Shown: piece by piece, positions 10,570 through 18,133 of the stretch | Layout of the letters: each line of letters begins with the position of its first letter | Position numbering within the stretch: position 1 is the first letter of the stretch | Assembly: GCA_034675505.1 (NCBI GenBank) | Contig: JAUCDD010000010.1 | Span: 1-64,000, forward strand | Origin: Melaminivora sp034675505 | GTDB lineage: Bacteria; Pseudomonadota; Gammaproteobacteria; Burkholderiales; Burkholderiaceae_C | DNA length: 64,000 nt | Direction: 5' to 3' | The notes under the pieces: generated by a model | Told to the model about the DNA's origin: nothing | Seen by the model: only the letters and a program-made list of their open reading frames with translations | The model's database searches: none | Made by a program: the position numbers and the translations under genes

Positions 10570-10932
10570 TCAGCGGATGACTTTCTGGATGACCTCGATG
10601 AGCCGCGTCGGGTCGAAGGGCTTGACCAGCCAGCCCGTGGCGCCGGCGCTGCGTCCGGCCTGCTTCATCTGGTCGCTGGACTCGGTGGTCAGGATCAGGA
10701 TGGGGGTGTTGCGAAAGCGCGGGTGCTCGCGCAGCTTGCGGGTCAGGCCGATGCCGTCCAGGCGCGGCATGTTCTGGTCGGCCAGCACCAGGTGGATTTC
10801 GTGCGTCTCGGCCTTCTCCAGGGCGTCCTGGCCGTCCACCGCCTCCACCACGTGGTAGCCGGCTCCGGTGAGCGTGAAGGCCACCATCTTGCGCATGGAA
10901 GGGGAATCATCGACCGCGAGAATGGACTGCAT
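10570..10932 (-). CDS. cheY: CheY-like response regulator (copy 1)
   Basis: A 120-aa single receiver domain. Acidic pocket residues are in LAVDDS, the acceptor is Asp52 in LADQNMPRLDG, and the conserved Lys is in WLVKPF. The ATG at 10932 is chosen because GGAG lies six bases before it; a second ATG at 10944 is possible. It is 45 bp upstream of cheA. It differs clearly from the canonical CheY at 50158, so it may be a phosphate sink or a regulator with another target. Confidence 0.9.
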   Translation of the reverse strand: MQSILAVDDSPSMRKMVAFTLTGAGYHVVEAVDGQDALEKAETHEIHLVLADQNMPRLDGIGLTRKLREHPRFRNTPILILTTESSDQMKQAGRSAGATGWLVKPFDPTRLIEVIQKVIR

Positions 10933-11010
10933 GTGGGGCTCCAACGACTTCAGATTTGAATGATTTTTCAGGGGGACGGGAGGGTGGCTGGCGCGCTGGG
11001 TCGGGTGGGA

Positions 11011-11457
11011 TCAGAACAGCTCCACGGAACCGGCTTCCATCTCGCTTTGCGTGACGGGGTTGGGGCGCCCGGGCATCATGTCGGCGTCCTGCGCAGCCTC
11101 TTCGCCCTCGCCCTCGCCCATGGTCTCGGCGGCCAGGCGAAAGGCGCAGCCCTGCAGCACCCGGCTGGTGTGGGAGATGAGCTGGGTGGCCATGTCGTGG
11201 AACTGCAGCTCGGTGACGGCGTCGCGCAGCGCGCTGCGCAGCGCCACCAGTTCCGCGTTGCCGTCGATCAGCGTATCAGTGAGCGCTGCGTTGGCCTCGC
11301 CGAAACGCGACAACAGGTTGCCCGTGGCATGGTTGAGCAGGCCTTCCAGGCGCTGCAGGTCGTGCATCACGGTAAGGAGCGAGTCCTGCAATTCGGCCGC
11401 GACCAGCACGGGCACCTGCACTGCAGGCCCGGACGAGGCATTGAGCGTAGATTGCAT
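11011..11457 (-). CDS. Small helical chemotaxis-operon protein with a CheZ-like catalytic motif
   Basis: A 148-aa protein of no family I can name with certainty; the start at 11457 follows a GGAG ribosome-binding site. It is predicted mostly helical. Residues 85-94 read QFHDMATQLI, matching the catalytic helix of CheZ, QDFHDLTGQVI in the cheZ product of this same window. The two CheZ catalytic residues, Asp and Gln four apart, align with Asp88 and Gln92. The C-terminus is acidic and ends AGSVELF. It is the first gene of the che operon, directly before cheY. I infer a CheZ-like phosphatase or a CheY-binding protein; this is not proven. Confidence 0.75.
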   Translation of the reverse strand: MQSTLNASSGPAVQVPVLVAAELQDSLLTVMHDLQRLEGLLNHATGNLLSRFGEANAALTDTLIDGNAELVALRSALRDAVTELQFHDMATQLISHTSRVLQGCAFRLAAETMGEGEGEEAAQDADMMPGRPNPVTQSEMEAGSVELF

Positions 11458-11543
11458 GGTTTCTCCATCATGGCCGGCCGGGGGCCGGCTGCAGGGCCGC
11501 CCCTGGCGCGAGCGCCGGCGGCACCTGACCCAATTGTTCCAAT

Positions 11544-12731
11544 ATGTATCCCATGATACCCAACACTGCTGCTTCCGTCCGTCCGAAAAGACCCGTGGAC
11601 GTGCTGCATCTCGAAGACTGCGCCGCCGACCATGCGCTGGTGCGCCACAGCCTGCAGCGCGCCGGCATGGCGTATGCGATACGGCGTGTCGATACGCTGC
11701 AGGAATTTGGGCAGTGGCTTGCACGGCAGCACCATGACGTGATTGTGGCCGACTATCGGCTGCCCGGTTTCACTGCCATCGATGCCTGGCACCTGGCGGC
11801 GGCGCGCGGCGCGCACCCGCCTTTCGTGCTGCTCACCGGCGCCATCGGCGAGGCGGCCGCCGTGGAAGCCATGCGCCTGGGCTTTGCCGACTACCTGCTC
11901 AAGGACGACGTGGCGCGCCTGCCCCATGTGATCGAACGGGCCATCGAGGTGGCGCAGGCGCGGCGCGAGCGCGAGCAGGCCGTCGCCGGGCTGGCCGAGT
12001 CCGAGCAACGCCTGGCAGCGCTGGCCGAGCACCTGCAGACCTCCATCGAGCAAGAGCGTGCGGCGATCGCGCGCGAAATCCACGACGACATCGGCGGGGC
12101 GCTGGCGGCGGTGAAGTTCGACCTGGCCTGGATCGGGCGGCGCGCGCCCGCTGGCGGCCTGCGCGAGCACGCCGATGCGGCCGTGGAGATGCTGCAGCAC
12201 GCCATCGATGCCAGCCAGCGCATCATGCTGAACCTGCGCCCGCCCGTGCTCGACCAGGGCCTGGTGGCCGCCGTGCAGTGGCTGGCCGAGACGTTCGAGC
12301 GGCGCACCGGGCTGCCGGTGCGCCTGACCTGCGACTGCGCCGCCATCGAGACCGTGCCCGCCGCCCTGCAGCTGGTGGCCTACCGCACGGCCCAGGAGGC
12401 GCTGACCAACATCCACAAGCACGCGCAGGCCAGCCGCGTGTCCATCGACCTGTCCGACCATGAGCAGGTGCTGACGGTGGAGGTCAGCGACGATGGCTGC
12501 GGCATTGCGGCCGGCGCCCAGGGCAAGCCGCGCTCGTTCGGCCTGAAGGGCCTGGCCGAGCGTGCGCGCCGCGCCGGCGGCTGGCTGGACGTGAGCAGCC
12601 ACAGCGGGCGCGGCACCTCCATCATCGTGTCGCTGCCGCTGGCGGCACCCCCCGAGGGCCGCGCGGCGCTACCATCGGCGCCCATCCCCGGGGAGCCCCC
12701 CGCCATGCCCTCAGGAGGAGCTGCGACGTGA
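11544..12731 (+). CDS. Soluble hybrid histidine kinase: receiver + HisKA_3 + HATPase
   Basis: A 395-aa cytoplasmic kinase with no membrane segment. The N-terminal receiver domain has LHLEDCAADH and a potential acceptor Asp70 in VIVADYRLPG. A short coiled segment (about 135-170) leads to a NarX/DegS-type dimerisation domain with His180 in REIHDDIGG. The HATPase has ALTNIHKHA and VSDDGCGI, and ends in an Ala/Pro-rich tail. It is divergent from the che operon by 86 bp and overlaps the following regulator by four bases. The input is unknown: a receiver at the N-terminus suggests it is itself phosphorylated by another kinase. Confidence 0.9.
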   Translation: MYPMIPNTAASVRPKRPVDVLHLEDCAADHALVRHSLQRAGMAYAIRRVDTLQEFGQWLARQHHDVIVADYRLPGFTAIDAWHLAAARGAHPPFVLLTGAIGEAAAVEAMRLGFADYLLKDDVARLPHVIERAIEVAQARREREQAVAGLAESEQRLAALAEHLQTSIEQERAAIAREIHDDIGGALAAVKFDLAWIGRRAPAGGLREHADAAVEMLQHAIDASQRIMLNLRPPVLDQGLVAAVQWLAETFERRTGLPVRLTCDCAAIETVPAALQLVAYRTAQEALTNIHKHAQASRVSIDLSDHEQVLTVEVSDDGCGIAAGAQGKPRSFGLKGLAERARRAGGWLDVSSHSGRGTSIIVSLPLAAPPEGRAALPSAPIPGEPPAMPSGGAAT

Positions 12732-13357
12732 TCCATGTGGTGCTGTGCGACGACCATGCCGTGCTCAGGCGCGGCATCCGCGACACGCTCGTCGAGTCCC
12801 CCGACATCCAGGTGACCGGCGAGGCCGGCAGCTACCCGGAGCTGCGCGAGGTGCTGCGCACGGCCCCTTGCGACGTGCTGCTGCTGGACCTGCAGCTGCC
12901 CGGGCGCAGCGGCCTGGAGGTGCTGGCCAGCCTGCGCGAGACCCATGCGCACATCCGGGTGCTGATCGTCTCCATGTACCCCGAGGACCAGTACGCGCTG
13001 CGCGCCATACGCGCCGGCGCCCAGGGCTACGCCAACAAGGCGGGCGATCCGGTGCAGCTCATCGAGGCGGTGCACACCGTGATGCAGGGGCGCAAGTACC
13101 TGACGCCCGAGGTGGCGCAGCTGCTGGCCGACAGCCTGGCGCAGCCCGTGGCCGAGCGCCCGCACGAGCAGCTGTCCGAACGTGAGCTGCAGACCCTGGT
13201 CAAGATCGCCTCGGGCCGGCGCCTGTCGGACATTGCCGAGGAGCTGATGCTCAGCCCCAAGACCGTGAGCGTGTACCGCGCGCGCGTGCTGCAAAAGCTC
13301 CAGCTGTCCAACAACGCCGAGCTGACGGTGTATGCCATCCGCAACCAGTTGGTATGA
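12728..13357 (+). CDS. NarL/LuxR-family response regulator
   Basis: A 209-aa regulator. The receiver domain has CDDH near the N-terminus and acceptor Asp54 in LLLDLQLPGRSG. The C-terminal GerE/LuxR helix-turn-helix lies in LSERELQTLVKIASGR and SPKTVSVYRARVLQKL. It starts with GTG, overlapping the kinase stop codon as GTGA, with AGGAGG nine bases before it, so it is translationally coupled to its cognate kinase. Target genes are not evident. A repeat carrying a terminator hairpin begins right at its stop codon. Confidence 0.93.
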   Translation: MIHVVLCDDHAVLRRGIRDTLVESPDIQVTGEAGSYPELREVLRTAPCDVLLLDLQLPGRSGLEVLASLRETHAHIRVLIVSMYPEDQYALRAIRAGAQGYANKAGDPVQLIEAVHTVMQGRKYLTPEVAQLLADSLAQPVAERPHEQLSERELQTLVKIASGRRLSDIAEELMLSPKTVSVYRARVLQKLQLSNNAELTVYAIRNQLV

Positions 13358-13415
13358 AAATGATAGCTAACAATCAAGCATTGGCGCCGGCAAGTGCCGG
13401 TTTTTACTGAAAAAC
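13357..13415 (+). repeat. Type-2 intergenic repeat, copy 1
   Basis: The sequence TGATAGCTAA, then GGCGCCGGCAAG, then TTTTTACTGAAAA recurs with the same spacing at 33397-33460 (same strand) and 51214-51275 (opposite strand). It starts directly at the stop codon of the response regulator and contains a terminator hairpin. Confidence 0.75.
13387..13405 (+). terminator. Rho-independent terminator after the response regulator
   Basis: A 5-bp GC stem, CCGGC (13387-13391) and GCCGG (13396-13400), closes an AAGT tetraloop and is followed by TTTTT. It lies 30 bp after the stop codon and within repeat copy 1. Confidence 0.7.
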
Positions 13416-13469
13416 CCGATTTTGGGCGGCTTGCGGGCCCGCCAGGCGGCCCCCCGCCGCGCCCCGGCT

Positions 13470-13763
13470 TCAGGCGCCGGCGGCGGCCAGCGCGGCCCGG
13501 GCCTTGCCGGCCCACTGCTGCAGCGCGTCCACCAGCGCCTGGTGGCTGAACGAGCAGCTTTCCTCGGTGAACAGCGCGCCGGCCTCCAGCCGGTCGAGCA
13601 GGGCCAGCAAGACCTCGCCATAGCGCGGCGCCAGCGCCGCCAGCAGCGCCGTGTGGGCACGGGCGGCGGCGCTGAAGGCGTGCGGCGTCAGGCGCAGGGC
13701 GGCCAGCTGGTGCAGATCGGCCTGCAGGTTGTCCAGCTGGTGGAGGGCAAGGGTCGAGTTCAT
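13470..13763 (-). CDS. Small uncharacterised protein divergent from proA
   Basis: A 97-aa protein that I do not recognise. It is Ala/Leu-rich and predicted fully helical, with no signal peptide or membrane segment. The frame is open far upstream as antisense of proA, but the ATG at 13763 is the first sensible start because proA occupies the opposite strand from 13809. No strong ribosome-binding site is visible. Coding status is supported by its position in a gap otherwise unoccupied and by an amino-acid pattern unlike an antisense shadow (QLDNLQADLHQLAAL, then SFSHQALVDALQQW). Confidence 0.6.
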   Translation of the reverse strand: MNSTLALHQLDNLQADLHQLAALRLTPHAFSAAARAHTALLAALAPRYGEVLLALLDRLEAGALFTEESCSFSHQALVDALQQWAGKARAALAAAGA

Positions 13764-13808
13764 GGCCCGCAAGCGTAGCCGCAGGGCGCGATGCGTCAAA
13801 ATCGCCGC

Positions 13809-15089
13809 ATGAACGCGCTCAACCTCGCTGAATACACCCACACCCTCGGTTTGCAGGCAAAAGCCGCGTCTGCCGGCATGGCGCGCGCCCCTGCAGCTAT
13901 CAAAAACAAAGCGTTGCTGGCGCTGGCGCGGCTGCTGCGCCACAGCGGCGAGAGCCTGGCCGCGGCCAATGCGCTGGACCTTGCGCGCGCGCGCGCCGCC
14001 GGCCTGGCCGAGCCGATGGTCGATCGCCTGCAGCTCACGCCCCGGGCCATCGAGACCTGCGCGCTGGGCTGCGAGCAGCTGGCCGCCATGCCCGACATGA
14101 TTGGCGAGCTGCAGGGCATGCAGCAGCAGGCCAGCGGCATCCGCGTGGGCCGCATGCGCGTGCCCATCGGCGTGTTCGGCATGATCTATGAGAGCCGGCC
14201 CAACGTGACCATCGAGGCTGCCAGCCTGTCCATCAAGAGCGGCAACGCCGCCATCCTGCGCGGCGGCTCGGAGGCCATCGAGTCCAACCGCGCGCTGGCG
14301 GCGCTGGTCACGCAGGCGCTGGCCGAGGCGGGGCTGCCCGAGCACGCCGTGCAGCTGGTGGCCACCACCGACCGCGAGGTGGTGGGCCAGCTGATCACCA
14401 TGCCCCAGTACGTGGACGTGATCATCCCGCGCGGCGGCCGCGGCCTGATCGAGCGCATCGCCACCTCCGCGCGCGTACCGGTCATCAAGCACCTGGACGG
14501 CAACTGCCACACCTACGTCGACAACCCCTGCGACCTGGCCATGGCCGTGAAGGTGGCCGACAACGCCAAGACCAGCAAGTACAGCCCCTGCAACGCCACC
14601 GAGAGCCTGCTGGTGGCGCGCGGCGTGGCGGCCGCGTTCCTGCCGCAGATCGGCGCCGTCTATGCCGCCAAGGGGGTGCAGATGCGCGCCTGCCCCGAGG
14701 CGCTGGCGCTGCTGCAGCCGCTGCCGGGCGCCGACCTGGCCGCAGCCACCGAGTCCGACTGGGGCGAGGAATACCTGGCGCCCATCATCAGCATCAAGGT
14801 GGTGGCCGGCGTGGACGAGGCCATCGACCACATCAACCGCTTCGGCAGCCACCACACGGACGCCATCATCACGCGCGACCACATGCACGCGCAGCAGTTC
14901 CTGCAGCGCGTGGACTCGGCCAGCTGCATGGTCAACGCCAGCACGCGCTTCGCCGACGGCTTCGAGTACGGCCTGGGCGCGGAAATCGGCATCAGCACCG
15001 ACAAGTTCCATGCCCGCGGGCCGGTGGGCATCGAGGGGCTGACGTCGCTCAAGTGGGTGGTGCTGGGCGAAGGCGACGTGCGCCATTGA
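13809..15089 (+). CDS. proA: Gamma-glutamyl phosphate reductase (ProA)
   Basis: A 426-aa enzyme that reduces gamma-glutamyl phosphate to glutamate semialdehyde in proline synthesis. The catalytic Cys is in KYSPCNATESLL. The aldehyde-dehydrogenase-fold blocks IGVFGMIYESRPNVT and KHLDGNCHTYVD are typical. The start at 13809 (MNALNLAEY) is preferred over an in-frame start 18 bases upstream. It is the first gene of a plus-strand run with trkA 13 bp behind. proB is not in the window. Confidence 0.96.
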   Translation: MNALNLAEYTHTLGLQAKAASAGMARAPAAIKNKALLALARLLRHSGESLAAANALDLARARAAGLAEPMVDRLQLTPRAIETCALGCEQLAAMPDMIGELQGMQQQASGIRVGRMRVPIGVFGMIYESRPNVTIEAASLSIKSGNAAILRGGSEAIESNRALAALVTQALAEAGLPEHAVQLVATTDREVVGQLITMPQYVDVIIPRGGRGLIERIATSARVPVIKHLDGNCHTYVDNPCDLAMAVKVADNAKTSKYSPCNATESLLVARGVAAAFLPQIGAVYAAKGVQMRACPEALALLQPLPGADLAAATESDWGEEYLAPIISIKVVAGVDEAIDHINRFGSHHTDAIITRDHMHAQQFLQRVDSASCMVNASTRFADGFEYGLGAEIGISTDKFHARGPVGIEGLTSLKWVVLGEGDVRH

Positions 15090-15102
15090 GGGCGCCGGCA
15101 CG

Positions 15103-16572
15103 ATGAAGATCATCATCCTGGGGGCCGGGCGCGTCGGCCAGAGCGTGGCCGAGAGCCTGGTGTCCGAGAAGAACGACATCACCGTCATCGACACCGACGC
15201 GCGCCGCCTGCGCGAGCTGCAGGAGCGCCATGACCTGCGCGGCGTGGTCGGCAACGGCATCGACCCCCGGGTGCTGCTGGAAGCCGGCGCGCGCGACACC
15301 GACCTCCTGATCGCCTGCGCCGCGCAGGACGAGACCAACCTGGTGTGCTGCAAGGTGGCGCAGGTGATGTTCAGCATCCCCACGCGCATCGCGCGCGTGC
15401 GCTCGTCCGGCTTCGCCCAGGCGCAGGGCAGCGAGCTGCTGGGCAAGGACGGCTTTGCCGTGGACCGCATCATCTGCCCCGAGGAATCGCTCACGCGCTA
15501 CATCGGCAAGCTGGTGCACTACCCCGAGGCGCTGCAGGTGCGCGAGTTCGCCGGCGGGCGCGCCTGCCTGGTGTCGGTGCGCGCCCGCGCCGGCGCGCCC
15601 CTGGTGGGCCTGCAGATCGCCAGGATCCGCGAGACCGCGCCCGACGTGGCCATGCGCATCGTCGCCATCTACCGGCGCTTTCCCGACGAGCCCGACCGCT
15701 TCGTGCCCTGCGACGGCGCCACGCGGGTGGAGCCGCTGGACGAGGTGTTCGTGCTGGCCGGGCGCGAGCGCGTGGCGCAGATCCTGTCGGCGCTGCACAG
15801 CCGCGGCGGCCAGCCGGCGCGCCCGGTGCGGCGCATCATGATCTACGGCGGCGGCCAGGTGGGCCTGCGCCTGGCGCGCCAGCTGGGGCGCGAGCAGCGC
15901 CTGCACATCAAGGTGCTGGAGGAAGACGCCGAGCGCTGCATGGAGCTGGCCGCCGAACTGCCGCCCGAGGTGCTGGTGCTGCAGGGGGACGCCACCGACG
16001 AGGACCTGCTGGGCAGCGAGGGCATCGAGGACGTGGACCTGTTCCTGGCGCTGACCGACGATGACGAGGACAACATCATGGCCTGCCTGCTGGCCAAGAA
16101 GATGGGCGCGCGCCGGGTGCTGGCGCTGATCAACCGGCGCTCCTACGCCGACCTGATGCACGGCACGCAGATCGACATCGCCCTGTCGCCGGCGCAGGCC
16201 ATGCTGGGCGAGCTGCTGGCCTTCGTGCGCCGCGGCGACGTGCAGGCGGTGCACAGCCTGCGCCGGGGCGTGGCCGAGGCGCTGGAGATCGTGGCGCGCG
16301 GCGACCGCAAGACCTCGCGCGTGGTCGGGCGCCGGGTGGACGAGATCCGCCTGCCGCCCGAGGTGCACATGGGCCTGATCGTGCGCGGCCTGCCCGATGC
16401 CGCCAACGCCGACAGCGCCGCCGGCGCCCCGCCTGCGGCCGAGCCGCAGATCATCATCCCGCACAGCGACAGCGTGATCGAGAGCAACGACCACGTCGTG
16501 TTCTTCCTGCCGCACAAGCGCCTGGTGCGCGACGTGGAACGGCTGTTTCGCGTCAGCGCCACCTTCTTCTAG
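15103..16572 (+). CDS. trkA: Trk potassium uptake regulatory subunit TrkA
   Basis: A 489-aa peripheral protein that gates the TrkH channel. It has two RCK units. Dinucleotide-binding motifs are GAGRVGQS at about 7-14 and YGGGQVGLRLA near residue 247. Each is followed by a TrkA-C domain. The full double length matches proteobacterial TrkA. It is 13 bp behind proA and 18 bp before trkH, so one operon is likely. Confidence 0.95.
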   Translation: MKIIILGAGRVGQSVAESLVSEKNDITVIDTDARRLRELQERHDLRGVVGNGIDPRVLLEAGARDTDLLIACAAQDETNLVCCKVAQVMFSIPTRIARVRSSGFAQAQGSELLGKDGFAVDRIICPEESLTRYIGKLVHYPEALQVREFAGGRACLVSVRARAGAPLVGLQIARIRETAPDVAMRIVAIYRRFPDEPDRFVPCDGATRVEPLDEVFVLAGRERVAQILSALHSRGGQPARPVRRIMIYGGGQVGLRLARQLGREQRLHIKVLEEDAERCMELAAELPPEVLVLQGDATDEDLLGSEGIEDVDLFLALTDDDEDNIMACLLAKKMGARRVLALINRRSYADLMHGTQIDIALSPAQAMLGELLAFVRRGDVQAVHSLRRGVAEALEIVARGDRKTSRVVGRRVDEIRLPPEVHMGLIVRGLPDAANADSAAGAPPAAEPQIIIPHSDSVIESNDHVVFFLPHKRLVRDVERLFRVSATFF

Positions 16573-16590
16573 AGCCCCGGGCGCACCCCC

Positions 16591-18057
16591 ATGACCGACC
16601 TGTTGCCCGTCCTGCGCGTGCTGGGCGCCCTGCTGGCCATGTTCGCCCTGTCCATGGGCGTGCCCCTGGCGGCATCGCTGTGGGCCGGCGAGCTGCTGTG
16701 GCAGGAATACGCGCTGTCCATGGCCGTGACGCTGGGCGTTGCCGCCATCCTGTGGTGGACGCTGGACGAGCACCGGCGCGAGCTGCTGCCGCGCCACGGG
16801 GTGCTGCTGGTGTCGCTGGTCTGGGTGGTGACGCCCTTCTTCGCGGCCCTGCCGCTGCTGCTGGTGATGGACGCCATCGGCCGGCCCATGTCCTTCACCC
16901 ACGCCTACTTCGAGGCCGTCTCCGGCCTCACCACGACGGGCTCCACGGTGTTGTCGCAGCTCGACGAGCTGCCGCTGTCGGTGAACATGTGGCGCACCTT
17001 CATGCAGTGGATCGGCGGCATGGGCATCCTGATCCTGGCCGTGGCCATCCTGCCGGTGCTGGGCGTGGGCGGCTCGCAGCTGTTCAAGGCCGAGGCCGCC
17101 GGCCCGGTCAAGGACACCAAGCTGACCCCGCGCATGACCGAGACCGCCAAAGGCCTGTGGAGCGTGTACGTGGTGTTCTCCCTGGCGTGCGCGCTGGCCT
17201 ACTGGGCCGGCGGCATGTCGCCGGCCGACGCCGTCATGCACATGTTCGCCACTGTGAGCCTGGGCGGCCTGTCGCCGCACGACGCCAGCTTCGGCTACTT
17301 CGCCTCGCCGCTGCTGGAGGCCATCGCCCTGGTCTTCATGCTGGCGGCCAGCTGCAACTTCGCGCTGTACTTCGTGGCCATCAGGAAGGGCCACTGGCGC
17401 GGCTTCTGGCGCGACGAGGAGATGCGCGCGACCATGGGCGCGCTGGTCGGCGGCGGGCTGGTGGTGGCGCTGCTGTTGTGGGCCAAGGGCCTGTACGGGC
17501 CGCTGGAGGCCCTGCGCCTGGGGCTGTTCCACGTCGTCTCGGTGGCCACCACCACCGGCTTTGCCACCACCGACTACCTGGCCTGGCCGGTGTTTGCGCC
17601 GGTCTTCATGCTGCTGCTGTCGGGCGTGGCCACCAGCGCCGGCTCCACGGGCGGCGGCATCAAGATGGTGCGCATGCTGATCCTGCTCAAGCAGGCGCGC
17701 CGCGAGCTGACGCGCACCGTGCACCCGCGCGCCGTCCAGCCGCTGCGGCTGGGCCACCGCGTGGTGGAAAGCCGCATGGTGTTCTCGGTGCTGGCCTTCA
17801 TGCTGATGTATGGCGCCACTGTCGTCACCCTGAGCATGGTGATGCTGCTGACCGACCTGGACATGGTCACGGCGTTCTCGGCCGTGCTGGCCAGCGTGCA
17901 CTGCACCGGCCCGGGCCTGGGGCTGCTGGGGCCGACCTCCAATTACTCCGTGCTGACCGATTTCCAGCTATGGGTCTGCGCCCTGGCCATGCTGCTGGGG
18001 CGGCTGGAGATCCTGAGTTTCATGGCGCTGCTGACGCCGGCCTTCTGGCGCCGCTGA
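16591..18057 (+). CDS. trkH: Trk potassium transporter membrane subunit TrkH/TrkG
   Basis: A 488-aa membrane protein with about ten hydrophobic segments. The four P-loop-like filter regions of the Trk/Ktr family are visible: SGLTTTGSTVL, TVSLGGLSPHD, ATTTGFATTDY and ASVHCTGPGLG. It imports K+ together with TrkA. It directly follows trkA and is 76 bp ahead of gshA. No truncation or frameshift is seen. Confidence 0.95.
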   Translation: MTDLLPVLRVLGALLAMFALSMGVPLAASLWAGELLWQEYALSMAVTLGVAAILWWTLDEHRRELLPRHGVLLVSLVWVVTPFFAALPLLLVMDAIGRPMSFTHAYFEAVSGLTTTGSTVLSQLDELPLSVNMWRTFMQWIGGMGILILAVAILPVLGVGGSQLFKAEAAGPVKDTKLTPRMTETAKGLWSVYVVFSLACALAYWAGGMSPADAVMHMFATVSLGGLSPHDASFGYFASPLLEAIALVFMLAASCNFALYFVAIRKGHWRGFWRDEEMRATMGALVGGGLVVALLLWAKGLYGPLEALRLGLFHVVSVATTTGFATTDYLAWPVFAPVFMLLLSGVATSAGSTGGGIKMVRMLILLKQARRELTRTVHPRAVQPLRLGHRVVESRMVFSVLAFMLMYGATVVTLSMVMLLTDLDMVTAFSAVLASVHCTGPGLGLLGPTSNYSVLTDFQLWVCALAMLLGRLEILSFMALLTPAFWRR

Positions 18058-18133
18058 CAGCCGGGAATATTGCGTACAGGAAGGGCGCAGGCCCGTCCCT
18101 ACAATGGCCCGCTGGTTCGTCTGGACAAAGCCC

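Noticed and set aside
7735..10959. A 1,074-codon open frame on the plus strand across the che operon
   Set aside because: It is antisense to cheA, cheW and cheY, His/Ala/Gly/Arg-rich without any domain, and typical of GC-rich antisense shadow frames. The same applies to the long minus-strand frames at 15049-17901 and 48192-49976 and the plus-strand frame at 19754-22486.
13895..13925. Type-2-repeat-like sequence (GCAGCTATCAAAAACAAAGCG) within proA
   Set aside because: It encodes ordinary ProA residues (APAAIKNKALLALARLL) in frame and only matches the AGCTATCA half of the repeat. A similar hit (TTTTGATAGCTGA) in rfbG near 46393 was rejected for the same reason.
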